Positions 43,314 through 51,830 of a stretch of DNA of 64,000 bases are shown one piece after another. Position 1 is the first letter of the stretch. Each line of letters starts with the position of its first letter. The DNA is from Lachnospiraceae bacterium (GTDB taxonomy: Bacteria > Bacillota > Clostridia > Lachnospirales > Lachnospiraceae). The stretch spans positions 1-64,000 of the forward strand of contig JAFWRC010000159.1 of assembly GCA_017508825.1 (NCBI GenBank). The letters run 5' to 3'. The notes beneath the pieces were generated by a model. That model searched no databases. It was given only the letters and a program-made list of their open reading frames with translations, and had not been told where the DNA came from. The translations under genes and the position numbers were made by a program.

Positions 43314-45668
43314 TTATTCATGCCAATTCTTTAACAGATAGATAAATCCGAAGACCCTGGCGGAAGGCTCGCCCCAGCTGCCGCGGAAACGGATATACAG
43401 GCTGGGTACTTCGGTTCCGCTCTCGTGAGCGCGCAGGGTCAGATGCTTCTTTGCAAGTTCAGCGGAGACCGGTATTTCTACAACATATTCCGTAAGGGTT
43501 CCGGTATAGTGCAGACGCTTGCGGAAGATCTCCTCATCATCCAGACACACGGATAAAAGCTTTCCGTTATCTTCGCGGAGCAGATGCAGTTCCAGGATCA
43601 GTTCTGTGTTTTCTTCTGCTCTCATATGATAGCCGAAAGAGCCGTTGGGTTTTGCATAGCGTGAAGTTCCCTGGTCGGTGGAGCCCACGGTATCCCGTTC
43701 TTCCATTGCATGGAAATCATCGTTTTCGTATTGGCCATAGCCGGGCTGCACGGTATCCAGGATCGCTTCGCGCCGTTTTTCTTCCAACGCGCGTTTCTTT
43801 TGGATATCCCCGCCGTCCCCGGAGGTACTGTTCTGATCCAGGAAATACCAGTAGATGCCGTAACGCTCTCTTGTTTTCCGGTAATGCGGACGGAAGGTCA
43901 GTTCGCGATCGGTTCCGCGCAGGAGGAAGCAAAGTTCATCGCCCTGTTTTTCCATATGGGAAGCAATGTTTGCGATAAAATCGTTTACCGTTCCTTCGGC
44001 GATATTCAAGAATTCGTTTCCGGAGATCTTGTTGGTCGGGATCGTGACGTCTACACCGGTCGTACCGTCGATCATGTTTTCCGTACCCAGATCCGCGGAT
44101 AACAAAAGCGGTCCATAGGTAAAGGCAAATACGGTATCGCAGTCCGGCAGGCCTTTGGCAGATACGTTGCATTTAAACGTCATGGAGAAAACGGCGTTGT
44201 CTTTCCATTCGCCGTCAACGATATAATAGCCGTTTTCTTCCGTAACGGTTTTGCTGTCTGCGGAAAGAGTAGTATCATAGGCCCATTCCGGGATACGGAT
44301 GCGCAGTCTGGCAGATGCGGATCCGTTCTGCAGAGGATGCACGATAAAGCGGATGGTATCCTTTGCGGGAACATCTGCTTCCTGTACCAGGCGGATGCCG
44401 AGATCCGGATCGGTCACTTCGGAAGAAAGGAACAGATTTACCGTGATGCCGTCTTTTTCTTTGAAATAGATGCTGTCATTCAACTTGGTAAAGTTTTCCA
44501 TACCGCTGCCGGTGCAGCACCAGAATTTATCAAACTCCGTACCATAGCATTTATAGTACCCGGAAGCCATGGGCTGGAAGTACATCGTCATACCGGTTTC
44601 CGGATTCTGGGAAGACAGGATCGCATTGATCAGGGTGTTTTCATAATACTTTGCATACTTCTTATCGCCGGTGATCGCGAAGAGTTTGCGCGTCATCTTC
44701 AGCATATTGTAGGTATTGCAGGTTTCGTTATTGCAGTTGGTGCGCTCGGTATCCAGGATAAAGTCTTCACCGAAGTGTTCCCACTCGCTGTTACCGCCGG
44801 TGGCGTAGGTGTGACGTTCCGTAACCATGGTCCAGAAACTCTCAGCATATTCCAGATACTGTTCATCCCCGACGGTCAGATAGCGGTTTAATGCACCCAA
44901 AAATTTCGGGATCGTGGTGTTGGCATGACGGTTGTTTAATACATTCTTTTCACCGGAAGCCACTTTTTTAAACAAAGCTTCTTCATCAAAGAAATGCGCT
45001 GCCTTTAAGTGTTCTTCTTTTTTGGTGAACTGATACAGATCGTATAACGCATCATTCATTCCGCCGTATTCGATGCCGAGTACGGTGCGATGGGTTTCTT
45101 CGGACCACTGTGATGCGCGCGCATAAGTCCAGTCGCCGATGCCGCTGCCCAGGGTCAGCGCTGGTTCATAGCCGGTAAAGCGGTATACGTTAACGATACC
45201 GTCCAGGATCTTGTGTATGGTGTACCAGGGTACCCATGCTTCGGTGATGATATTTGTTTTATTCTGTTCTACCAGATCAAATTGCAGTTCCACATTTGAC
45301 GGATCTTTGATGATCGCGCCGAAGACAAAGCCGGGTTTTCCTTTGGAATGTGCCTGGCATTCCAGAAGTCCGTCGATGGCCCGATGGATACGATCCAGCA
45401 GGATCTCTTTATCCTTTGCGGAACACTGTGCATTGGCACAGGCCTGTGATACAGCGGTAAGATAATGGCCGAGCGTGTGGCCGCCGATGAGCATATTTTC
45501 CCAGCCACCGTAACGCATCTTCGGCATGGAAAGACCTGCGGTTTCGTAAAAGCCGGCCAGAAGCCGGTCAACATCCAGTTTTTCCAGATATGCGACATCC
45601 TTTTCAAAGGCATTTACACAATAGGGATCCAGCATCCTGACCTGATCCAATCTGTAAAATGATGACAT
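43314..45668 (-). CDS. GH127-type beta-L-arabinofuranosidase
   Basis: 784 residues from the ATG at 45668, preceded by GGAGGG; an earlier in-frame start at 45791 would cross the promoter. The (alpha/alpha)6 barrel shows YDLYQFTKKEEHL, NRHANTTIPKFLGALNRYL, GGNSEWEHFGEDFILDTER, ETCNTYNMLKMTRKLF and the catalytic DKFWCCTGSGMENF, where a Cys is the nucleophile and Zn is bound by Glu and Cys residues. C-terminal beta domains follow (DUF4986-like and a galactose-binding-like end). No signal peptide, so it processes imported arabino-oligosaccharides. A TGTAA-ACAG-TTACA dyad lies near its transcript start. Confidence 0.9.
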   Translation of the reverse strand: MSSFYRLDQVRMLDPYCVNAFEKDVAYLEKLDVDRLLAGFYETAGLSMPKMRYGGWENMLIGGHTLGHYLTAVSQACANAQCSAKDKEILLDRIHRAIDGLLECQAHSKGKPGFVFGAIIKDPSNVELQFDLVEQNKTNIITEAWVPWYTIHKILDGIVNVYRFTGYEPALTLGSGIGDWTYARASQWSEETHRTVLGIEYGGMNDALYDLYQFTKKEEHLKAAHFFDEEALFKKVASGEKNVLNNRHANTTIPKFLGALNRYLTVGDEQYLEYAESFWTMVTERHTYATGGNSEWEHFGEDFILDTERTNCNNETCNTYNMLKMTRKLFAITGDKKYAKYYENTLINAILSSQNPETGMTMYFQPMASGYYKCYGTEFDKFWCCTGSGMENFTKLNDSIYFKEKDGITVNLFLSSEVTDPDLGIRLVQEADVPAKDTIRFIVHPLQNGSASARLRIRIPEWAYDTTLSADSKTVTEENGYYIVDGEWKDNAVFSMTFKCNVSAKGLPDCDTVFAFTYGPLLLSADLGTENMIDGTTGVDVTIPTNKISGNEFLNIAEGTVNDFIANIASHMEKQGDELCFLLRGTDRELTFRPHYRKTRERYGIYWYFLDQNSTSGDGGDIQKKRALEEKRREAILDTVQPGYGQYENDDFHAMEERDTVGSTDQGTSRYAKPNGSFGYHMRAEENTELILELHLLREDNGKLLSVCLDDEEIFRKRLHYTGTLTEYVVEIPVSAELAKKHLTLRAHESGTEVPSLYIRFRGSWGEPSARVFGFIYLLKNWHE

Positions 45669-45703
45669 TTTTTGGGACCCTCCGTCTCCGTAAAATAAGA
45701 TAA

Positions 45704-45758
45704 TGTAAACAGTTACACAGTTAGGGATATTATAATAAAATCCCGCTGCGTAAATCAA
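45704..45758 (-). promoter_or_regulatory. Promoter and candidate LacI-type operator of the GH127 gene
   Basis: On the minus strand: TTGATT (45758-45753), an 18-bp spacer and TATAAT (45734-45729). The dyad TGTAA-ACAG-TTACA (45704-45717) overlaps the expected start of transcription, as for sugar-responsive LacI repressors. The regulator itself is not in the window. Confidence 0.55.
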
Positions 45759-45763
45759 GTATA

Positions 45764-45792
45764 TTGACATAAATAATTCGCAAGAATACAAT
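45764..45792 (+). promoter_or_regulatory. Promoter of the high-molecular-weight rubredoxin gene
   Basis: TTGACA (45764-45769), a 17-bp spacer and TACAAT (45787-45792), 25 bp before the start codon; the ribosome site is AAGGAGG. Confidence 0.7.
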
Positions 45793-45817
45793 AAAAGAAA
45801 AAAAGGAGGGTTACAAA

Positions 45818-46438
45818 ATGGACAAAAAAGCTATGTATAAGTTGAGTTACGGCCTGTTTGTGCTGACCGCGCAGAAGGACGGCAAGGACAATGGCTGTAT
45901 CATCAATACCGCGATCCAGGTGACGAGCGATCCCAATGTGATCAGCATCGCGGTGAACAAAAACAACTATACCCATGATATGATCATGGAGACAAAGAAA
46001 TTCACTGTTTCCATCATCAGTGAAGATGCGGACTTTGCACTGTTTAAGAATTTCGGTTTCCAGTCCGGCAGGGATGTAAATAAGTTTGCAGGCTTTACGG
46101 ATTGCAAACGCGGCGCGAATGACTGCATGATCATTACGAAGGGCACCAATGCGTATATCGCTGCCTGGGTAAAAGAGACTGTGGATATGGGAACCCACAC
46201 GATCTTCCTGGCGCAGGTAACGGATATGGATGTACTTTCAGATGCAAAGTCAGCAACCTATGAGTACTATCAGGCGAACATCAAACCGAAGCCGGAAGCG
46301 GTAGGCAAGACACAGGACGGACAGACGATCTGGCGCTGCCGTATCTGCGGATACGAATATGTGGGTGAGGAAGTACCCGACGATTTCATCTGCCCCATCT
46401 GCAAACACGGAAAGCAGGATTTTGAGAAGGTAGGATAA
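45818..46438 (+). CDS. High-molecular-weight rubredoxin (flavin reductase domain plus rubredoxin)
   Basis: 206 residues. Residues 1-150 are a flavin reductase-like FMN-binding domain (LSYGLFVLTAQKDGKDNGCI, NTAIQVTSDPNVISIAVNKN, GTHTIFLAQVTDMDVL). The end is a rubredoxin with CRICGYEY and CPICKHG iron ligands. Such fusions (Hrb in acetogens) take electrons from NAD(P)H and pass them to flavodi-iron proteins or rubrerythrin, so it fits oxygen defence together with the rubrerythrin at 24314. It is monocistronic with a terminator. Confidence 0.92.
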   Translation: MDKKAMYKLSYGLFVLTAQKDGKDNGCIINTAIQVTSDPNVISIAVNKNNYTHDMIMETKKFTVSIISEDADFALFKNFGFQSGRDVNKFAGFTDCKRGANDCMIITKGTNAYIAAWVKETVDMGTHTIFLAQVTDMDVLSDAKSATYEYYQANIKPKPEAVGKTQDGQTIWRCRICGYEYVGEEVPDDFICPICKHGKQDFEKVG

Positions 46439-46458
46439 GTAAAATATTTAAAAATCCG

Positions 46459-46487
46459 AAAAACGCCGAGAAAATTCGGCGTTTTTT
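46459..46487. terminator. Bidirectional terminator at the left edge of the defence island
   Basis: AAAAACGCCGA / TCGGCGTTTTT with loop GAAAAT and a T-run. It separates the convergent rubredoxin and XRE genes. Confidence 0.85.
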
Positions 46488-46540
46488 GCATGTCAATGTA
46501 TGAGAAATATGCTATAATGCGATGCTCTTTTTTGATAAAG

Positions 46541-46876
46541 TCATCTTCGGTGGATTTGCGTATACATTTCAATGTATTTCAGGAACATACGTTTCTCTTC
46601 TTCGTCAGAAGAGCTTAAAATCTCGATAATAGTATTCGGGAGATAAGTTTCGGCCGTTATCAGGGATTTACCCAATATAAGATAATCCAGACTGCAATCG
46701 AGAACCTTACAGATCTGTACCAGTTTTTCCAGAGATAAGCTGGAAACACCGCGCTCTACAGCGCTCATATGTTTGATGCTGATATCCATTCTTTCAGCAA
46801 GCTGATCCTGCGTCATATTATGAATATGGCGCAGTTCTTTTATTCTATAGCCGATATCGGTGTACATGGTCTCCAT
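46541..46876 (-). CDS. XRE-family helix-turn-helix regulator of the BREX locus
   Basis: 111 residues, starting at ATG 46876 after GGGAG. The Cro/C1-type domain covers ~8-66: IKELRHIHNMTQDQLAERMD, ISIKHMSAVERGVSSLSLEK. A short C-terminal region (SSSDEEEKRMFLKYIEMY) probably mediates dimerisation. The gene is divergent from the BREX operon, and the shared 170-bp region holds a perfect 5-bp-arm dyad inside the operon promoter, so it is the likely local repressor. Confidence 0.88.
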   Translation of the reverse strand: METMYTDIGYRIKELRHIHNMTQDQLAERMDISIKHMSAVERGVSSLSLEKLVQICKVLDCSLDYLILGKSLITAETYLPNTIIEILSSSDEEEKRMFLKYIEMYTQIHRR

Positions 46877-46952
46877 AATCAGATCTCCCTGAGTAATGCA
46901 ACAAAAACTATTATATGGAAAATCTGAATACTAGAAAAAGACCTTACAGGTA

Positions 46953-46981
46953 TAGCCATAAACACCCATCAGGTGTATAAT
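46953..46981 (+). promoter_or_regulatory. BREX operon promoter with embedded dyad
   Basis: A weak TAGCCA -35 (46953-46958), a 17-bp spacer and perfect TATAAT (46976-46981). ACACC-CATCA-GGTGT (46962-46976) sits between the boxes and would be blocked by a bound regulator, most simply the divergent XRE protein. Confidence 0.55.
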
Positions 46982-47045
46982 GATAAAGATTATGAGCTTA
47001 TTGGGTGGAGCAACCCATGGAACGTGTTTTCAGGAGGCCCGAAAG

Positions 47046-49469
47046 GTGGTTGGTTCAAAGAAATCCATAGAGGAAAAATATAAAAAATGGTTGTCAAAAA
47101 GGCTGCCAAAGAAGCAATTACCAGGAATCCTTCGAACATACTTTCACCTAGATGATTATTTTTTGGATCGAAAGATTCTGAAAGTCCCCATATTTGAAAC
47201 AACGGATCCGGTAGTATTGGAAAAAGTGAAGAATATCGTTGAAACCAATCGTTTTTTTCGGTTCCGCTACAGACGGCAGATCAGCCAGATGGGTGTGGCT
47301 GTAAGGTATTATATTGCTTTTATCAAAGAAAAAGGCGAATTTGCAGATGAGGATAGTTCGGATTCGGAAGATATGGAAAATGTTGATTGTCTGGAGACGG
47401 TAGTACCGCAGGAAGATAATATAGGGAAAGATGTGGCCTGTGTTGAATCTGCAGAGGAGTCTGAACAGGAAGAGCAGTGCAATGTTAACGTTACATCGGA
47501 GACAGCAGACTGTGAGTACAGGAAAAAAGAATTTTCCGATTGGATGATATCAAAAGGAATGTCAAATAAAACGGCAAGGATATATATATCCGCTTTAGGG
47601 CAAGTGGAAGATATTGCAAAGAGAAAAGGTGTTATTTTCTCCGGGGTTTTTGAAATTACAGATCCCGAATTATTAAAAACCGCATTGCAGAAATTGCTGA
47701 TGATTCCTGAGTTTGTAGAGAGAAACGCATCAGGACATAATCAGTACAGAGGTGCTTGGACAAAATATATACTTTTTTCAGGAGATTCTGATTTTGACTA
47801 TAAAAAGATCAGGTCGGAAATGTTCTCATCAGATGATGACATAAAGCAGACGAATTCGGCGTTGTATATGCGTTTAAAATCCATGGCAAGTGTATATGAT
47901 GACGTTAACGGATTTGATATGGAATGGATCCGGTCGATTATTGGTATCCCGATCGAAACGGAAGAACTCAAGGGTGTTTTGGATAAACTGCCCTGGGTTA
48001 CGGAGGTGCGTGACGGCGTTTACTCTTTTTCGAAAAATGCAGAGCGTCAGATTGACTTTGACAGGGATGCATTTATGCGGGTATTGGGGACAAGATATCC
48101 ATATGGCATGAGGATGGATTCCATAGACCTAGAAAATTTTCGTGAAACATACAAAGACATCATAGAGGAAGAGATCAGTTTATCAGATAAAGATCTGATC
48201 CTGTGTCTTCGTAAATGCGGGATATTGTATAAGGATCGAGTGTTTCCGCCGGAAGGAATCATAAATAACGAGGCGAAGGAAAAATTGCTGGAATATGTCG
48301 GAGTCAGCTTTGACGGTGGCAATCAGGTATTGTATTACAAGGCAATCTACTCGGATCTGTCAAGCGTGTTTGCTTCCTGTTTCAATCTTACGGAAGCGTT
48401 GATGTTAAAACCTTATCTCGAATATGTATGCACACCGGGTGAGTATTTCTTTGGCGAAGAATACATGTCAAAAGAGGAAAATATAAAAGTGGATCATACG
48501 TCAGAAATAGAAGACTATATGATCCGAATGGGGAAGCCATTATCTTATGATGAATTATATGAAGGATTGTCACATATATCAAAAGAAGTCATCTATAGCG
48601 GGATCAAAACGAATCGGGATATCCTGCTGAATGAGAAAGAACATTATTTTCACATTGGTATATTTGAGTTTTCTCAGGATGATGCAGATAAAATAACAGA
48701 TTATATCAGAGCGGAGCTCGAAGAGGAAGGGTATTGTATCTGGTCGCGAGTATTCAAGCGGATTCAAACGGAGATGCCGTTATTTATAGAGAATAATGCG
48801 TACTTGTCGGCGCTGGGAATCCGAAATGCGATAGCCAAAAAGCTATCCGGAAGGTTTAACTTTGACAGCGAGGTAATAAGCAGCCATGGTCAGTCTATGA
48901 ATATGGCTATGGTATACAAACTTTATGGTCAACATCATGCTCCGTTTTCGGATACGGATATCTATGAATTCTCAAAAGAAGTAAGCGGAGGGGCCGTATA
49001 TTTCGATTCATTATCTGAATCGACGGTCAGAGTAGCCAGAGAACTGTTTGTAACCAGAGGTTTAGTTGATTTTGATGTTGATGCAACGGATAAAGCAATC
49101 GCATCGTATATGTCATCAGATTATATACCGATAAAAGAAATTGATTCTTTTCTTGTTTTTCCAAATGTGGGATATGAATGGAATATATTCCTGCTGGAAA
49201 GTTATCTAATGTACTTCAGCGCAAAATATGTTTTGTCAAATAATGGGCGTTCGCTAAATAATGTTGCGGGCGTGGTTGTGAGAAAAGGAAAAGGGTATGA
49301 GGACTTTGTGAATGTGTGCGCAGAAATTCTGGCAAAAAGTGAGATTTCCCTTTCGAAAAATAAAGCATTAGATTATCTGGCAGATTTAAATCTGTTGACA
49401 AGGCGAAGTTATAGCAAGATCGAAGAAGCGATTGATAAGGCAAAAGAAATAAGGAACAAAAGGGGATAA
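47046..49469 (+). CDS. BREX-locus protein of unknown function with duplicated N-terminal domain
   Basis: 807 residues from GTG 47046, chosen because CAGGAGG lies eight bases ahead and the promoter -10 box ends at 46981; the ATG at 46980 lies inside that promoter. Residues ~12-98 and ~158-245 are two copies of one helical domain (FETTDP and FEITDP, then conserved F..R and Y-I-x-F); the second resembles SAM-like N-terminal domains of tyrosine recombinases (KGMSNKTARIYISAL). A strongly acidic linker separates them. The rest (300-807) is helical with winged-helix-like parts (GKPLSYDELYEGLS, DYIPIKEIDSFLVFPNVGYE). No catalytic motif was seen. It may be a DNA-binding specificity or sensor component. 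Confidence 0.7.
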   Translation: MVGSKKSIEEKYKKWLSKRLPKKQLPGILRTYFHLDDYFLDRKILKVPIFETTDPVVLEKVKNIVETNRFFRFRYRRQISQMGVAVRYYIAFIKEKGEFADEDSSDSEDMENVDCLETVVPQEDNIGKDVACVESAEESEQEEQCNVNVTSETADCEYRKKEFSDWMISKGMSNKTARIYISALGQVEDIAKRKGVIFSGVFEITDPELLKTALQKLLMIPEFVERNASGHNQYRGAWTKYILFSGDSDFDYKKIRSEMFSSDDDIKQTNSALYMRLKSMASVYDDVNGFDMEWIRSIIGIPIETEELKGVLDKLPWVTEVRDGVYSFSKNAERQIDFDRDAFMRVLGTRYPYGMRMDSIDLENFRETYKDIIEEEISLSDKDLILCLRKCGILYKDRVFPPEGIINNEAKEKLLEYVGVSFDGGNQVLYYKAIYSDLSSVFASCFNLTEALMLKPYLEYVCTPGEYFFGEEYMSKEENIKVDHTSEIEDYMIRMGKPLSYDELYEGLSHISKEVIYSGIKTNRDILLNEKEHYFHIGIFEFSQDDADKITDYIRAELEEEGYCIWSRVFKRIQTEMPLFIENNAYLSALGIRNAIAKKLSGRFNFDSEVISSHGQSMNMAMVYKLYGQHHAPFSDTDIYEFSKEVSGGAVYFDSLSESTVRVARELFVTRGLVDFDVDATDKAIASYMSSDYIPIKEIDSFLVFPNVGYEWNIFLLESYLMYFSAKYVLSNNGRSLNNVAGVVVRKGKGYEDFVNVCAEILAKSEISLSKNKALDYLADLNLLTRRSYSKIEEAIDKAKEIRNKRG

Positions 49470-49476
49470 GTACAAG

Positions 49477-51819
49477 ATGTACAGTTATGAGTGGGATTCA
49501 TCAACGGGAGGATACATTCTGACACCAATGCCGTTGACGTTTTCAAAGGAACCGAGGCCGGTATATTACAAAGAACTTGATATTTTGGGGTTTGATAAAA
49601 TATGGCAGTATGATAAAAATGACAGCTACCCATATATGTGGGCTGAAGCGAATAATTATTTTTATAGAGGAAGATTGGTGGCAAAAGTAAAAGGTGGAAC
49701 ACTATATCAAGCACCAGAGATAGTTGTTTTAGAAGATCCGGAACCAGAAGGCTATCCACTACGCTATGTAGATATTCCGCAAATGGTGGAAAAGAATAAA
49801 GGGCTGATAGAACAATTAGCGCAAGATACAATAAAGAAAATCTATAATGTATATATAAAGTATAAAAGTAAAGTGGATGTATTTTATGTGGCATTTTCGG
49901 GTGGGAAGGATAGCGTTGTTGTTTTGGATTTATGTCAAAGAGCTCTTCCGCATAATGAATTTAAGGTTTTATTTGGTAATACAGATATGGAATTTCCGAC
50001 AACGCTTAAGCTTGTCGAAAATGTATCTATGGATTGTGCGTTAAAAGACATAGAATTTTACATAGCTAATGCACCTAAATCGGCATCGGAGAACTGGGAT
50101 GTTTTCGGACCGCCTGCAAGAAAAGTTAGATGGTGTTGCACTGTTCATAAAACAGCTCCCGTAATTAATAAAATTAGTAAAATATGCGATAAGAAATTTG
50201 TTAGAACTATGATGATTACAGGGGTTAGAGGGGATGAAAGTGCTAGTCGTTCAGAATATGATGAATTGAGTAAAGGAAAAAAAATTGCTGGACAGTATAG
50301 CTTTCATCCTATATTGGAATGGTCATCAGCAGAAATATACTTATACATGTATGAGAAAGGCTTAGAATTTAATGAAGCATATAAATATGGATTCAACAGG
50401 GTTGGATGCATAATGTGCCCTAATTCAACGGAGCGACACGAATACATGAAAAAAATGTTTTTTGAAGATGAAGTGATGCATTATACGAAAAAGATAATCG
50501 AAAATAGTTCGAAAGATTTACGAGGAAATAATGCAAAAAGATTTATGGATATTGGAGGATGGAAAACACGATTAAGTGGAAGAGAATTGAAATTTGCAGA
50601 AGATGAAAGGTTCTCATTTGAGGAAAAGAAGGGAAGATTGGTATTCCAAATAAGGAATTTGAACAGCGATTGGAAAAAATGGTATAAGACAATCGGACAC
50701 CTTCAGAAAGTGGATGAAGAAGAGTACATTTTTGAATATGATGGTATTGAAAGACGGGGATCAGTATCGACTAAAGATGGATATGATTTTATAGAGATTG
50801 AGAACAGTTCTAAAACAAAGAATGCTATTGAATTTGTGTTTTATTTCAAAAATATATTAGCAAAATCGCAATACTGTATAAAATGCGGTACTTGTGAGGC
50901 GGAGTGTCCATATAGAAACATAAAAATGTCAGGTGGAAAGCTAGAAATTTCTGATAAGTGCGTAAAGTGCCGTGAATGCTTGAAAATATTAAGCGGTTGT
51001 TTATACTACAATTCCATCAAGGGGAGTAAGATCATGAAGAAACTGACAGGAATCAATAAATACTTAAGTGTAGGGATTGATGCTAACTGGATATCGGAAT
51101 ATGCAAAAGATCATACATATGAACCAGGAAATCGTAAAACAGATGTTATGTTTGGCTTTATGTCAGATGCAGAGCTAGTAAAGAAGAAAGAGATAACACA
51201 AATAGGAGAGATAGTTTTTAGATATGAACTGGACGATGAACTTCCGTGGGCAATAATGCTTGTTAACTTATCGTATACATCTCAATATGGTTGGTATATA
51301 AAAAATATTCCGTTTATGGATACAATCACTCAAGAGGCTGTTAGTCTTAGGCTAAAACAGGAAGATGTTTCTGATAAAGCAATAAGTGAGTTTTGGAATG
51401 GATTTAAAGTAATACTTGATACAACCAAACCATTAAATACCATTGGTTTTGGGATACCTGAAATAGAAGAAAAAAATACTAAAACAGGTGATGTTAAGAA
51501 AAAAATGATTTCGTTTTATCGCTCGCCGTGGAATAATCCGGATGAACGTGTGATTTTATATTCATTGTATAAGTTTTCTGAAAAATGTGGAGGGCGAAAT
51601 CAGTTTACGCTTACAGAACTTCTGGATGATTCCATAGAACGGGATGGAGTTAGTCCTACTCAGATATTTGGCCTTGACAGAGATAATATGGAAAAAGTAC
51701 TGAATGGTTTAACATTTAATTATCCAGATCTGATAGAAGCTAGATTTACTCTTGGATTAGATAATATAACATTAAAAAGTGATATGAGTTCTGCGGAAAT
51801 ATTAAATCAACTGTTTTAG
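49477..51819 (+). CDS. brxP: BrxP: PAPS-reductase-like PP-loop enzyme fused to ferredoxin and DUF4007
   Basis: 780 residues. The PP-loop ATP-pyrophosphatase domain spans about 115-330: FSGGKDSVVVLDL (residues ~141-153), FGNTDMEFPTTLKL, WCCTVHKTAPV and RVGCIMCPNSTERHEY, as in DndC and PAPS reductases. Around 466-510 is a ferredoxin-type cluster region (CIKCGTCEAECPYRN, CVKCRECLKIL). From ~520 a DUF4007 domain begins (LTGINKYLSVGIDANWISEY). DUF4007 also occurs by DNA phosphorothioation genes. In BREX type 4 this gene takes the place of the PglX methyltransferase. It is visibly more A/T-rich than its neighbours. Chemistry is inferred. Confidence 0.88.
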   Translation: MYSYEWDSSTGGYILTPMPLTFSKEPRPVYYKELDILGFDKIWQYDKNDSYPYMWAEANNYFYRGRLVAKVKGGTLYQAPEIVVLEDPEPEGYPLRYVDIPQMVEKNKGLIEQLAQDTIKKIYNVYIKYKSKVDVFYVAFSGGKDSVVVLDLCQRALPHNEFKVLFGNTDMEFPTTLKLVENVSMDCALKDIEFYIANAPKSASENWDVFGPPARKVRWCCTVHKTAPVINKISKICDKKFVRTMMITGVRGDESASRSEYDELSKGKKIAGQYSFHPILEWSSAEIYLYMYEKGLEFNEAYKYGFNRVGCIMCPNSTERHEYMKKMFFEDEVMHYTKKIIENSSKDLRGNNAKRFMDIGGWKTRLSGRELKFAEDERFSFEEKKGRLVFQIRNLNSDWKKWYKTIGHLQKVDEEEYIFEYDGIERRGSVSTKDGYDFIEIENSSKTKNAIEFVFYFKNILAKSQYCIKCGTCEAECPYRNIKMSGGKLEISDKCVKCRECLKILSGCLYYNSIKGSKIMKKLTGINKYLSVGIDANWISEYAKDHTYEPGNRKTDVMFGFMSDAELVKKKEITQIGEIVFRYELDDELPWAIMLVNLSYTSQYGWYIKNIPFMDTITQEAVSLRLKQEDVSDKAISEFWNGFKVILDTTKPLNTIGFGIPEIEEKNTKTGDVKKKMISFYRSPWNNPDERVILYSLYKFSEKCGGRNQFTLTELLDDSIERDGVSPTQIFGLDRDNMEKVLNGLTFNYPDLIEARFTLGLDNITLKSDMSSAEILNQLF

Positions 51820-51830
51820 GAGGATAAAAA

